A program made the position numbers and the translations under genes. DNA of 6,524 nucleotides. Origin: Nitrospirota bacterium (GTDB lineage: Bacteria; Nitrospirota; Thermodesulfovibrionia; Thermodesulfovibrionales; Magnetobacteriaceae). Each line of letters opens with the position of its first letter. Position 1 is the stretch's first letter. Location: the NCBI GenBank assembly GCA_015233485.1, contig JADFXO010000223.1, forward strand, positions 1 to 6,524, in the 5' to 3' direction. This document shows, piece after piece, positions 1-6,496 of the stretch. The notes under the pieces were generated by a model. That model made no database searches, had not been told where the DNA came from, and worked only from the letters and a program-made list of their open reading frames with translations.

Positions 1-16
1 TTATTATTACTATAGT

Positions 17-30
17 TGTGGTGGTGCCTT
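17..30. repeat. Left copy of a 14-bp direct repeat
   Basis: The 14 bases TGTGGTGGTGCCTT occur here and again at 1280-1293 in the same orientation. The two copies bracket the AT-richer block holding the hicB-like pseudogene and the DUF2971 gene. The right copy lies inside the 3' end of gspE. Seen directly; a role as an insertion or recombination scar is inference, and the repeat contains a low-complexity GGTGGTG core, which makes a chance match easier. Confidence 0.4.
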
Positions 31-78
31 TATACCATCCCATATATTCTCTTATAAATACGAGTAGAGGGACGAGAT

Positions 79-276
79 ATGAAAATAAAAGCAGTATTTG
101 TTAAAGATGGTGATTGGTGGGTAGCGTGGACAGATGATGTGCCGGGGGCAATAACTCAGGGAAAAACAATATAAGAGGCAAGAGAAAACCTTCTTGACGC
201 AATAAATGAGATGCAAAAACCTTATGATTTAGAATCATTGCCAACGGCGTTCCAACCTCCCCCTTGTCCAATATAA
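79..276 (+). pseudogene. HicB-family antitoxin, interrupted by an in-frame stop
   Basis: The ATG at 79 has a good ribosome binding site (AGAGGGA, 66-72, spacing 6). The frame reads MKIKAVFVKDGDWWVAWTDD, then VPGAITQGKTI, then TAA at 172-174, and continues EARENLLDAINEMQKPYDLE to a stop at 274-276. The order 'basic N-terminal strand, VPG, TQGKT, EEARENLLDAI' is that of small HicB-like antitoxins, which neutralise the HicA mRNA interferase and often repress their own operon. The stop sits where the family normally has Glu (GAA to TAA, one change), so the 65-codon frame looks like a recently disabled gene. The C-terminus (PTAFQPPPCPI) also looks unlike the family and may be truncated or replaced. 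No hicA is visible in the 78 bases upstream or downstream. Family assignment is by recognition, not by search. Alternatives are a sequencing error at 172 or a truncated 31-residue peptide. Confidence 0.7.
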
Positions 277-293
277 CAACGGTGGATACTAAT

Positions 294-1076
294 ATGAGTG
301 AAGAAAAGCTAACTTTATACCGGTATCGTCATTTAGATGGTGAACATCATGATTGGACGAAGAAAATCATCACTGAATCAATATTGTACTTTGCAAGCCC
401 GGCAACATTTAATGACCCGTTTGACTGTAGGGTTCACTTTTCGAAGGATTATTCAAAAGAGGAACTCTCGGCTTACTTCATCGAAAAAGCAAAAGAATTC
501 GAGCCTGAAATGAAAAGCGATGAGCTTAATGAGCGGGCAGAAGCAATATTAAAACAAGATCGTAATGAGATGGTAAGTCAAATGAAAAAGGGCCTTCAAG
601 GCTGGATTAATAATTATGGCATTCTATCTCTATCAGCCAATAACAACAACATCTTGATGTGGTCCCATTATGCTGCCGGTCATAAGGGTATATGTCTTAG
701 GTTTGAATTTACACTCCAGATATGTAATCAATTTCCCTATTTATGTCCAGCACCAGTTAAATACAAAGAATCTTATCCTGAAGTTGAAATAACTGCGCCA
801 GCCAAGGAACTATCTGACGCATTTCTTTTGACGAAAGCCTATGATTGGTGTTATGAGGCAGAGCGTAGAACTATAGATTTCACAAAAGGGCCTGGCGAAA
901 AACAATTTCCTCTTAAACTCCTGACAGGGGTAATATTAGGTGCAGAAATGAAACCGGAAGTCAAAAAGAAAGTTGCAGGATGGGTAAGGGCGCGAAAAAC
1001 TCCAACGGAACTGCTTGAAGCATTCATAGTGGAGGGGGAATTCAAGATTGATTTTAAACTGTATGAGGGTGATTGA
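294..1076 (+). CDS. DUF2971 domain-containing protein, function unknown
   Basis: A 260-residue soluble protein with no signal peptide or membrane segment. Features expected of DUF2971 are in order: LYRYR near the N-terminus (residues 8-12), FASPATFNDPFDC (33-45), a central block with GILSLS (109-114), MWSHYA (122-127) and HKGICLRF (130-137), then KAYDWCYEAERR (181-192), which matches the family's 'W.YE.E.R' signature, and a C-terminal PLKLLTGVILG strand (206-216). It spans the usual length, so it appears intact. No biochemical activity is established for the family that I can cite. I chose ATG at 294 because GGTGGA (281-286) sits 7 bases upstream and the LYRYR motif follows closely. A TTG at 264 in the same frame would add 10 residues but lies inside the upstream hicB-like frame and has no clear binding site. 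The gene is AT-richer than the genes to its right (sampled lines about 33-47% GC against about 50-55%), which fits horizontal acquisition. It follows the broken antitoxin by only 17 bases, so they were probably co-transcribed. Confidence 0.8.
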   Translation: MSEEKLTLYRYRHLDGEHHDWTKKIITESILYFASPATFNDPFDCRVHFSKDYSKEELSAYFIEKAKEFEPEMKSDELNERAEAILKQDRNEMVSQMKKGLQGWINNYGILSLSANNNNILMWSHYAAGHKGICLRFEFTLQICNQFPYLCPAPVKYKESYPEVEITAPAKELSDAFLLTKAYDWCYEAERRTIDFTKGPGEKQFPLKLLTGVILGAEMKPEVKKKVAGWVRARKTPTELLEAFIVEGEFKIDFKLYEGD

Positions 1077-1144
1077 CAGGCTACGCCAAGCAGGGTAAAT
1101 GCCATATAATAAGACTATTTCATAATAGCCTAAGGATTAAAGAC

Positions 1145-1165
1145 GAAGGGGAGTAACTCCCCTTC
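1145..1165. terminator. Hairpin between convergent genes, candidate terminator
   Basis: GAAGGGGAG (1145-1153) and CTCCCCTTC (1157-1165) pair perfectly as a 9-bp GC-rich stem with loop TAA. It lies 68 bases past the DUF2971 stop and about 90 bases past the gspE stop, where a shared terminator is expected. No proper U-tract follows on either strand: plus reads ACCCCGTATTC, minus reads GTCTTTAATCC. The minus side is therefore slightly better. Intrinsic termination is plausible but unproven. Otherwise 1077-1252 holds no reading frame or RNA that I recognise. Confidence 0.4.
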
Positions 1166-1252
1166 ACCCCGTATTCTCGCACATGTTTTATTTATTTAAT
1201 TTGGGCTGCCGCTCGTTGGCGGCTTCCAGAACTCCAGCCGAAGGCTATTATG

Positions 1253-3064
1253 TTATGTCATAAATATGACTTCTTCATATGTGGTGGTGCCTTCGAGCAT
1301 TTTGCGAATCGCAGCCTGGCGCAGGGTTGTCATCCCATCGGCTGCTGCCGCTGCGTATAAGGCGTTGAGGTCGGCCTTGTCCGTAAGCGCCCTTCTCACC
1401 CGCTCCGTAAACTCCATCACCTCAAAAATAGCCGTTCTGCCACGGTAGCCTGTGCCGCGGCATTCAATACATCCCTCACCATAGTTGATTGTGTGCGTGG
1501 TGTTTTTATCTAATTTCAGGTATCCGGTTTCGTCTTCCGTCAACGTGCGCTCCCGCTTACAGTGGACACATATCTTTCTGACGAGCCGTTGGGCAATTAT
1601 GCCTATGAGTGTCGAAGATATGAGAAACGACGGGATGCCGAGGTCCAAAAGCCGCGTAATAGAGGACGGGGAGTCGTTCGTGTGCAGGGTAGAGAGGACG
1701 AGGTGCCCCGTAAGGGCGGATTGAATGGCGTTTTCGGCGGTTTCCTTGTCTCTTATTTCACCAACCATGATGATGTCCGGGTCCTGGCGCAGGATTGTGC
1801 GAAGCATGTTGGCAAATGTGACGCCGATTGAGTGCTGTACGCTGACCTGATTAAACTCCTCAATGACCATTTCGATAGGCTCTTCAAGCGTTACGATGTT
1901 TACCTCCGGGCTGGACAGCACTCTGAGGGTAGAGTACAGGGTGGTTGTCTTGCCGCTTCCCGTTGGGCCAGTGACTAATATTATGCCGTTTGGTCTTCTG
2001 ATAAATGAGTCATAAAGCTGATACTCACGGGGATAAAACCCCAGTTTTTCAATGTCTTGCATGAGCATATCGGGGTCGAATATCCTTATGACGATCTTCT
2101 CACCAAAGGCCGTCGGCAAGGTTGAGACGCGCAGCTCAAGTTCCTTGCCGTTGTGAGTAGTCTTTATTCTGCCGTCTTGCGGGCGGCGTTTTTCGGTTAT
2201 ATCCATTCGTGAAAGCATTTTTATTCTTGAGGCGATAGGGGCATGTACAGCCTTTGGGGTCGAGTGTACGGTATGAAGAATGCCGTCAATACGCAGCCTT
2301 ACGATGGCTTTTTCACGTTTTGGTTCGATGTGTATATCGCTTGCCCGCTGGTCAAAGGCGTACTGAAAGAGATACGACACCGCCCTGACTATGTGTGAGT
2401 CAGTGGCCTCTATCTCCCCCTGTCCTCTGAGTTTGACAAACTGCTCAAGATTTCCAAGGTCAACGCCCGGCTGCATCTCGGCCTGAGCGGCCGCTATCGA
2501 AGAGTGAAAGCCGAAAAATTCCCTTACGATTTTCAGCACATCAGACTTTGAGCTTAACACGAGGCGCGTTTTCAGATTTTTCGCGTGTTTGAGGCTTTCT
2601 ACGGCCTCCATATCATATGGGTCTATCACCGCCAACGTGATTACCCCGTCAGTATTTTCAACCGGCACTATCATGTGCCTTAAGGCGAATGGGCGTGGAA
2701 CGTGGCCTGTTACCACATCGAGTTCGAGTTTGATGGGGTCGAGCTTCATGTATGGGATGCCCGTCTCTGCGGCGATTACCTCGGTTATGGCGTCCTCATT
2801 GAGGAGTTTGCCGTTTGCGCCCGGTATCTCAAGTTCTAAGGCGGCGATTGCCTCAGCCGGCGTGACGACGCCGATGACTTGTGAGGAGCGCTTAGCGCTG
2901 CCCGCCTCGTTAAGCAGTTGGAGTCTAATCATCTGTTGCTCGCCCCTTGCCTTGATGTCCGAGAAACGCTCACGCGTTATCAGACCCCTTTTCAGCAGGA
3001 AGGCGGCGGTTGTTTCGATTGTAAGGCGTTTCTTTGATGATTTATCGGCCGGTCTGGTACTCAA
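1253..3064 (-). CDS. GspE/PilB-family type II secretion or type IV pilus ATPase
   Basis: A cytoplasmic hexameric ATPase of the family that powers extension of a pseudopilus (type II secretion) or type IV pilus. The 603 residues are the family's normal length. An N-terminal GspE_N/MshEN-type region spans roughly 10-185 (including LNEDAITEVIAAETGIPY, 88-105), then ASDIHIEP (241-248), the RRPQDGRI block (293-300), Walker A GPTGSGKTT (366-374), the acidic box TLEEPIE (392-398), Walker B DPDIIMVGEIRD (428-439), the His box TGHLVLSTLHTND (452-464) and a four-cysteine zinc site (C499, C502, C532, C535). All catalytic motifs are intact. The zinc site separates it from the retraction ATPase PilT. The first N-terminal repeat lacks the RLG residues of c-di-GMP-binding MshEN domains, so nucleotide sensing is uncertain. 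The start is TTG at 3064, overlapping the larB stop as TTGA, with AGGG about 6 bases upstream; no other plausible start occurs before Met45. It is the last gene of the gpsA-larB-gspE unit. With no other gsp or pil genes here, GspE versus PilB cannot be settled. Confidence 0.93.
   Translation of the reverse strand: MSTRPADKSSKKRLTIETTAAFLLKRGLITRERFSDIKARGEQQMIRLQLLNEAGSAKRSSQVIGVVTPAEAIAALELEIPGANGKLLNEDAITEVIAAETGIPYMKLDPIKLELDVVTGHVPRPFALRHMIVPVENTDGVITLAVIDPYDMEAVESLKHAKNLKTRLVLSSKSDVLKIVREFFGFHSSIAAAQAEMQPGVDLGNLEQFVKLRGQGEIEATDSHIVRAVSYLFQYAFDQRASDIHIEPKREKAIVRLRIDGILHTVHSTPKAVHAPIASRIKMLSRMDITEKRRPQDGRIKTTHNGKELELRVSTLPTAFGEKIVIRIFDPDMLMQDIEKLGFYPREYQLYDSFIRRPNGIILVTGPTGSGKTTTLYSTLRVLSSPEVNIVTLEEPIEMVIEEFNQVSVQHSIGVTFANMLRTILRQDPDIIMVGEIRDKETAENAIQSALTGHLVLSTLHTNDSPSSITRLLDLGIPSFLISSTLIGIIAQRLVRKICVHCKRERTLTEDETGYLKLDKNTTHTINYGEGCIECRGTGYRGRTAIFEVMEFTERVRRALTDKADLNALYAAAAADGMTTLRQAAIRKMLEGTTTYEEVIFMT
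1280..1293. repeat. Right copy of a 14-bp direct repeat, within gspE
   Basis: This is the second copy of the sequence at 17-30. On the minus strand it encodes GTTT near the end of the gspE product (residues 592-595). Read on the minus strand in the matching frame, the left copy also gives GTTT, but the flanking codons do not resemble gspE, so the left copy is at most a very short fragment. Confidence 0.4.
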
Positions 3065-3807
3065 TCATGCCCTGCCAGGGTATTTATTTTATGGGCAAGG
3101 CAACCCGCCCCAAAACCATTATCTATATTCATAACCGCGATTCCGGGCACGCAGGAGTTAAGCATGGCAAACAAGGGCGTCAGGCCGCCTAAACTCGTGC
3201 CGTATCCAACGGAAGTAGGCACGGCTATGACCGGTTTGTCTATGAGCGCTCCGACTACAGAGGGCAGAGCGCCTTCCATCCCTGCCGCTACGATTACCAC
3301 GTTGGCTCCTTCGAAAACTCCGACGTTACTTAACAGCCTGTGAAGGCCGGCAACCCCGACATCGTAGAGCGTCTCTACGATGCTCCCCAAAAAAGAGGCC
3401 GTTACGGAGGCCTCCTCAGAGGCTGGTATATCCGCCGTCCCCGCGCTGACGACAACAATACGCCCCAGTTTCTTTCGCACCTCCCCTGCCTCGATCATCC
3501 TCGACGTGGGATAGTACCTTGCGCCGTCAATTTGAAGGCCGTCGTATATTTCTTTTGACGCCCTTGTTATCAGCACCCTGCCGCTCATATCATAAATCCG
3601 GCGGGCTATCTCTATGGCGTCTCCGGTTTTCTTTCCCTCGCCGAATATAACCTCCGCTATGCCGCCTCTGAGTTGTCTGTGGTGGTCGATCTTTGCGAAT
3701 TCAATATCCTCATATGGGAGATGTTTTAGTTTATTTAAGGCATCATCCACACTGATTTGACCGTTTTGCAGGGAGACGAGCAGTGTCTTAATGGCCTCTT
3801 TATCCAT
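3061..3807 (-). CDS. larB: LarB, nickel-pincer cofactor biosynthesis carboxylase/hydrolase
   Basis: LarB carries out the first step of nickel-pincer nucleotide synthesis: it carboxylates the pyridinium ring of nicotinic acid adenine dinucleotide and cleaves it to release AMP, giving pyridinium-3,5-biscarboxylic acid mononucleotide for LarE and LarC (established for the family). The 248 residues are full length. Family signatures are DHHRQLRGGIAEVIFGEGK (41-59), SAGTADIPASEEA (121-133), AAGMEGALPSVVGAL (174-188), PTSVGYG (197-203), LGGLTPLFAMLNSC (206-219) and NIDNGFGAG (227-235). The C-terminal half is PurE-like, and such proteins were formerly misannotated as AIR carboxylases. C219 lies in the conserved NSC motif where the family has its catalytic cysteine. 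The ATG start at 3807 overlaps the gpsA stop by 8 bases, with a purine-rich AAGGGGGAA upstream inside gpsA. larA, larC and larE are not in the window, so the cofactor's target enzyme cannot be named. LarB also occurs in genomes lacking lactate racemase, where the cofactor serves other LarA homologues. Confidence 0.95.
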   Translation of the reverse strand: MDKEAIKTLLVSLQNGQISVDDALNKLKHLPYEDIEFAKIDHHRQLRGGIAEVIFGEGKKTGDAIEIARRIYDMSGRVLITRASKEIYDGLQIDGARYYPTSRMIEAGEVRKKLGRIVVVSAGTADIPASEEASVTASFLGSIVETLYDVGVAGLHRLLSNVGVFEGANVVIVAAGMEGALPSVVGALIDKPVIAVPTSVGYGTSLGGLTPLFAMLNSCVPGIAVMNIDNGFGAGCLAHKINTLAGHD

Positions 3808-4816
3808 GCCTGAATTCCCCCTTCAGCTCCCGTGACATGAGTTGCCGGACGGCCTCGGCAGGGTTTTTCGACTCATGAATTACTCTATAAACCTGCTCGA
3901 CAATCGGCATCTCCACGCCTGCGCGGTTGGCAAGCTCAAAGGCCGACGCGGAGGTCTCAACGCCTTCGGCTACCGCCTTCATGTCGGAGAGGATTTCGGC
4001 GGGCGTCTCTCCCTTGCCCAGACGCAGGCCTACTGTGTAGTTTCTTGATAGATTTCCAGTACATGTCAGGACGAGGTCGCCAAGGCCGCTGAGGCCCGAA
4101 AATGTGTTGTCTTTTGCCCCAAGGCTCACGCCAAGCCTGATTATCTCAGAAAGCCCCCGTGTTATCAATGCCGCGCGGGCATTGAGGCCAAGCCCAAGGC
4201 CGTCGCATATGCCTGAGGCTATGGCGATTACGTTTTTCAGCGCCCCGCCAAGCTCTACTCCGATTATGTCCTCGTGGGTATAGACCCTGAAGTATTCAGT
4301 GTAGAACATCTCCTGAAGCGGATGTCCATGTTTGGAGTGGTTTGCTATGCCGAGGGTTACGGCGGTGGGTTTTCCTTTTGCCACCTCATCGGCAAAACTC
4401 GGCCCTGAGAGCACTGCTATTTCATTGCCGATGAATTCTCGTATTATTGCCGATGCCGTTTTCAGAGTGCCACGCTCTATTCCCTTTGCCGCGGTAACGA
4501 TAACGGTCTCAGGGTCAATGGGAGAAGCAGAGGCTGATACGGCCTTTGTTAAGATACCCCTGATAAATTGTGTCGGCACGACAAGTATGATGCACGAGGC
4601 CGCCCCCACTGCCTCTGATAGATTATTTGTAGGTATGAGCCGCTCGGACAGTTTTAGCCCGGGCATAAACGGCTTGTTCTCCCGCAGCTTTATAATGGAG
4701 TCAACGGTGTCTTTTTCATATGCCCACAGACGAACCTCATTATTGCCTTTTAATGCCAGCATGTTTGCCAGGACGGTTCCCCAACTGCCGGCTCCTATTA
4801 CGCTTATGGAATCCAC
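3800..4816 (-). CDS. gpsA: Glycerol-3-phosphate dehydrogenase [NAD(P)+]
   Basis: A cytoplasmic enzyme that reduces dihydroxyacetone phosphate to sn-glycerol 3-phosphate with NAD(P)H, supplying the backbone for phospholipid synthesis. The 338 residues match the family's usual length. The N-terminal Rossmann domain carries VIGAGSWGT (6-14, GxGxxG). TAAKGIE (108-114) and LSGPSFADEVAKGKPTA (136-152) follow. The C-terminal helical domain has ELGGALKNV (188-196) with the expected catalytic lysine K194, NARAALITRG (212-221) and GLSGLGDLVLTCTG (241-254) with D247. All key residues are present. The start is GTG at 4816: an in-frame TAA lies only a few codons upstream and no other start codon lies between, and the Rossmann motif begins at the expected distance. 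Only a weak AGGCAG precedes it. It is the first gene of the minus-strand unit and divergent from the transporter. Confidence 0.96.
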   Translation of the reverse strand: MDSISVIGAGSWGTVLANMLALKGNNEVRLWAYEKDTVDSIIKLRENKPFMPGLKLSERLIPTNNLSEAVGAASCIILVVPTQFIRGILTKAVSASASPIDPETVIVTAAKGIERGTLKTASAIIREFIGNEIAVLSGPSFADEVAKGKPTAVTLGIANHSKHGHPLQEMFYTEYFRVYTHEDIIGVELGGALKNVIAIASGICDGLGLGLNARAALITRGLSEIIRLGVSLGAKDNTFSGLSGLGDLVLTCTGNLSRNYTVGLRLGKGETPAEILSDMKAVAEGVETSASAFELANRAGVEMPIVEQVYRVIHESKNPAEAVRQLMSRELKGEFRHG

Positions 4817-4827
4817 TCTGCCTATAT

Positions 4828-4833
4828 ATTATA
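4828..4833 (-). promoter_or_regulatory. -10 element for the gpsA-larB-gspE unit
   Basis: On the minus strand this reads TATAAT, a perfect sigma-70-type -10 hexamer in an AT-rich stretch, separated from the gpsA GTG by 11 bases. The matching -35 position (near 4850-4857) reads about TTTTAA or GGTTTT, a poor match. If used, transcription would begin only a few bases before the start codon. An AT-rich coincidence cannot be excluded. Confidence 0.4.
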
Positions 4834-4872
4834 ATTTATCCGCATAAAATTAAAACCATATACCCAAAAATG

Positions 4873-4889
4873 CCGTTAGAAATAAACGG
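4873..4889. promoter_or_regulatory. Small inverted repeat, candidate operator
   Basis: CCGTT (4873-4877) and AACGG (4885-4889) are inverted arms separated by 7 bases. They end 3 bases before the predicted -35 of the exporter promoter, between two divergent genes. EmrB/QacA exporters are commonly controlled by TetR- or MarR-type repressors, but no regulator gene is in the window and 5-bp arms are short. Weak candidate. Confidence 0.2.
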
Positions 4890-4892
4890 GTG

Positions 4893-4922
4893 TCGACAAA
4901 AATGTTATGCCGGGGATATAAT
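4893..4922 (+). promoter_or_regulatory. Sigma-70-like promoter of the MFS exporter
   Basis: TCGACA (4893-4898, five of six consensus -35 bases) and TATAAT (4917-4922, six of six) are spaced by 18 bases. The -10 ends only 8 bases before the ATG at 4931, so the predicted transcription start is at about 4929-4930 and the mRNA would be leaderless or nearly so. The CAGG at 4923-4926 would then lie outside the transcript. Confidence 0.55.
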
Positions 4923-4930
4923 CAGGCTGT

Positions 4931-6496
4931 ATGAACACTGGTGAGACGAGCACCGCCGCTGCTGCAAACAAGTGGATAGTTGCCGTGAGCGTAATGCTTC
5001 CCACGCTCATAGAGATAATTGACACGTCCGTTGTAAACGTGTCGTTAGACCACATCAGGGGGTCCCTGTCCGCCAGTATAGACGAGGCCACATGGACAGT
5101 TACGGCTTATCTCGTGTCCAACGCCATAATCATACCTCTTACAGGATGGCTCAGCAAGATGTTCGGCAGGAAGTGCTATCTGATTCTTTCCATAGTTATT
5201 TTTACTGTGAGTTCATTCCTGTGCGGCTGTGCATGGAGCCTCCAAAGTTTGATATTTTTTAGAATCATACAGGGAATAGGGGGCGGGGCGCTTCAGCCGC
5301 TTTCGCAAGCTATACTTCTGGAGGCATTCCCGCTCAAACAGCGCGGCACGGCTATGGCCCTGTTTGGCGTGGGCATCCTGTTTGGGCCTATCATCGGGCC
5401 GCTCATGGGCGGGTGGATAACGGACAACTGGAGCTGGCAGTGGATTTTCTATATAAACATACCCATTGGAATCATATCGGTGCTAATGTGCATGATATTC
5501 ATCTCTGACCCCAGTTACATGAAGAAACAAAAGATGAAGATCGATTACATGGGCTTGGCCCTGCTCACCCTGGGGCTTGCCACACTGCAGATAGTTCTTG
5601 ATAAGGGACAGCACGAGGACTGGTTCGACTCTGGATTTATATTCTGGCTTTCCCTTATATCGGGATGTTCATTGCTGGCGTTTATTATAGTGGAGTGGTT
5701 TGCCAAAGACCCGATAGTGCATCTTTCCACGTTTAAAAACAGGTCTTTTACTACCGGCAGCGTGATTGCCTTCTTTGTCTTTTTCAATCTGTTCGGAAGC
5801 ATAGTGCTTCTGCCTATACTCCTGCAGACACAACTTGGCTACACTGCCACTCTGGCAGGGCAGGTGCTCGGCCTTGGCGGTATTGCCACATTGATAACGA
5901 TGCCCGTCGTGGGTATTCTTATGACTAAGGTAAACCCGAAATGGCTCATAGCCATAGGCACCGTGATAGCCGCTTATTCTACATTCCGGCTGTCCCAGTT
6001 TAACCTGTATGTGGATTACATAAACATCTTTCTTCCACGCGTATTTTTAGGCATTGGCACGGGGCTGCTCTTCGTGCCGCTTACGACTTTGACAATGTCA
6101 GGGATAAGAAGGGAGGAGATGGGCAATGCCACAGCTATTTACAACCTCCTCAGAAACATTGGCGCCAGCATCGGGGTGGCCTTCGTTACGACCATGATTT
6201 CACGCCATGCACAGGTACACCAGTTCCAGCTTACAGAACACCTTAGTCCATTTGACAGGAACTACCAGATGGCCGCAGCGGCGGCCGCAAGGGTGTTTGG
6301 TTACGACGGGTTCAGCACAGATGCCTCGAAATTCGCCGCCGACAGTCTTATTTATGGCAACACGCTGAAGCAGGCCTCTATGCTCGCCTTTAACGACACG
6401 TCCTTCATAATTTTCGTCATTCTCCTGTCAACCCTTCCCCTTGTCATGCTGATAAAAGGGGGAAAAGGCGGGGGAACACCACCAGGCGTACACTGA
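4931..6496 (+). CDS. MFS drug exporter, DHA2 (EmrB/QacA) family, 14 TM
   Basis: An inner-membrane proton-coupled exporter of the DHA2 family. The 521 residues are typical, with about 14 hydrophobic segments near 15-37, 52-74, 82-102, 107-130, 139-161, 169-190, 204-224, 236-256, 273-296, 309-331, 337-352, 364-386, 404-423 and 488-508. Family motifs are DTSVVNVSL in TM1 (31-39, with D31), GWLSKMFGRK after TM2 (72-81, motif A), RIIQGIGGGALQPL (111-124, motif B with R111) and GVGILFGPIIGPLMGGW (146-162, motif C). A longer non-membrane loop at about 425-485 precedes the last helix, as in EmrB. The ATG at 4931 is the only possible start before TM1: an in-frame TAA lies just upstream at 4919. The ribosome binding site is weak (CAGG, 4 bases away). 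EmrB normally works with an EmrA adaptor and a TolC channel; neither is in the window, so the substrate and tripartite partners are unknown. The tail GGKGGGTPPGVH is unusually glycine-rich. Confidence 0.92.
   Translation: MNTGETSTAAAANKWIVAVSVMLPTLIEIIDTSVVNVSLDHIRGSLSASIDEATWTVTAYLVSNAIIIPLTGWLSKMFGRKCYLILSIVIFTVSSFLCGCAWSLQSLIFFRIIQGIGGGALQPLSQAILLEAFPLKQRGTAMALFGVGILFGPIIGPLMGGWITDNWSWQWIFYINIPIGIISVLMCMIFISDPSYMKKQKMKIDYMGLALLTLGLATLQIVLDKGQHEDWFDSGFIFWLSLISGCSLLAFIIVEWFAKDPIVHLSTFKNRSFTTGSVIAFFVFFNLFGSIVLLPILLQTQLGYTATLAGQVLGLGGIATLITMPVVGILMTKVNPKWLIAIGTVIAAYSTFRLSQFNLYVDYINIFLPRVFLGIGTGLLFVPLTTLTMSGIRREEMGNATAIYNLLRNIGASIGVAFVTTMISRHAQVHQFQLTEHLSPFDRNYQMAAAAAARVFGYDGFSTDASKFAADSLIYGNTLKQASMLAFNDTSFIIFVILLSTLPLVMLIKGGKGGGTPPGVH

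Noticed and set aside
53..58. TATAAA as a -10 element for the hicB-like gene
   Set aside because: No acceptable -35 at 16-18 bases upstream; likely chance in AT-rich sequence.
1..78. Remnant of hicA or another gene upstream of the hicB-like frame
   Set aside because: No frame in these bases shows recognisable HicA residues; the stretch is too short to decide.
172..174. Recoded TAA (stop read as amino acid)
   Set aside because: Other genes in the window use TAA and TGA as ordinary stops and no recoding signal is apparent; mutation is simpler.
264..293. Upstream TTG start for the DUF2971 gene
   Set aside because: It lies inside the hicB-like frame, and the ATG at 294 has a better-placed binding site and fits the family N-terminus.
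851..1105. 84-codon minus-strand frame antisense to the DUF2971 gene
   Set aside because: It overlaps conserved DUF2971 sequence and shows no features of its own.
1208..1223. GCCGC/GCGGC hairpin near the gspE 3' end as a terminator
   Set aside because: The stem is only 5 bp and no U-tract follows on either strand.
2589..3134. 181-codon plus-strand frame antisense to gspE and larB
   Set aside because: It lies opposite intact, motif-complete genes and has no recognisable protein features; it is a shadow of GC-biased codons.
4332..4847. 171-codon plus-strand frame antisense to gpsA
   Set aside because: It is entirely opposite the well-supported gpsA and has no family resemblance or binding site.
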